Assembly: GCF_021021435.1 (NCBI RefSeq)
Contig: NZ_JAINWI010000025.1
Location: 1-44,466, forward strand
Length of the DNA stretch: 44,466 bases
Direction of reading: 5' to 3'
DNA from: Seohaeicola saemankumensis
GTDB taxonomy: Bacteria > Pseudomonadota > Alphaproteobacteria > Rhodobacterales > Rhodobacteraceae
Shown here: piece by piece, positions 44,439 to 44,466 of the stretch
Layout: each line of letters begins with the position of its first letter
Position numbering within the stretch: the stretch's first letter is position 1
The notes under the pieces: model-generated
The model's database searches: none
The model's input: the letters and a program-made list of their open reading frames with translations, nothing else
What the model was told of the DNA's origin: nothing
Translations under genes and position numbers: made by a program

Positions 44439-44466
44439 ATGAAGGTACTCGTGCCTGTCAAACGTG
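44439..44466 (+). CDS. etfB: electron transfer flavoprotein beta subunit, 5' end only
   Basis: Only nine codons are inside the window: MKVLVPVKR. This is the highly conserved start of EtfB, and AAGGAGA lies 9 bases upstream. EtfB with EtfA would take electrons from the acyl-CoA dehydrogenase in this module. The identification rests on the short start and the context. Confidence 0.7.

Overview
The window looks like part of a large repABC plasmid or chromid of a GC-rich alphaproteobacterium, most likely a member of the Rhodobacterales. The reasons are a complete repA-repB-repC replicon (14.4-18.3 kb) with parS-like palindromes and a putative counter-transcribed RNA, strong GGAGG ribosome binding sites, and the general gene style. 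Nothing here proves the species. I see no rRNA, tRNA or CRISPR array.

Layout. (1) 0.07-8.3 kb: a compact and unusual cluster. An acyl/acetyl-CoA synthetase-like ligase and an acyl carrier protein lie on the minus strand. Divergent from them are a thiamine-dependent 2-oxoacid dehydrogenase E1 alpha with a Tat signal, an E1 beta, a YgiT-type zinc finger protein, two related exported c-type cytochromes, an MBOAT O-acyltransferase and a membrane-anchored SGNH/DltD-like protein. No E2 or E3 is present. The ligase, carrier, MBOAT and SGNH set has the same logic as DltA, DltC, DltB and DltD. This is my best candidate for an undescribed system. (2) 8.3-14.4 kb: an accessory zone with an IS481-type transposase remnant, a P2-type cation ATPase, a serine recombinase without a normal start codon, an AAA/DUF4143 ATPase and non-coding sequence. 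(3) 14.2-18.5 kb: the repABC replicon with a 34-bp perfect palindrome, a second partial copy inside repB, a ctRNA promoter and terminator, and an AT-rich patch inside repC. (4) 18.3-19.3 kb: no gene I can support, but a good terminator for the minus-strand alkS-alkT unit.

(5) 19.3-30.9 kb: a near-complete medium-chain alkane degradation regulon of the Pseudomonas putida GPo1 type. alkT and alkS lie on the minus strand and alkB, alkG, alkH, alkJ, alkK, alkL on the plus strand, with a 20-bp dyad between alkS and alkB. AlkL takes up the alkane, AlkB with AlkG and AlkT hydroxylates it, AlkJ and AlkH oxidise alcohol to acid, and AlkK makes the acyl-CoA. (6) 31.2-44.5 kb: an acyl-CoA uptake and oxidation module. 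It holds a class III CoA-transferase, an acyl-CoA dehydrogenase, an SDR of enoyl/dienoyl-CoA reductase type, a Liv-type ABC transporter with an embedded acyl-CoA synthetase and two paralogous binding proteins, two enoyl-CoA hydratase family proteins, and the first codons of etfB. A promoter with an embedded 16-bp palindrome lies before the SDR gene. Regions 5 and 6 together would let the host convert alkanes and carboxylic acids to CoA esters and begin their oxidation. A thiolase and a 3-hydroxyacyl-CoA dehydrogenase are not in the window.
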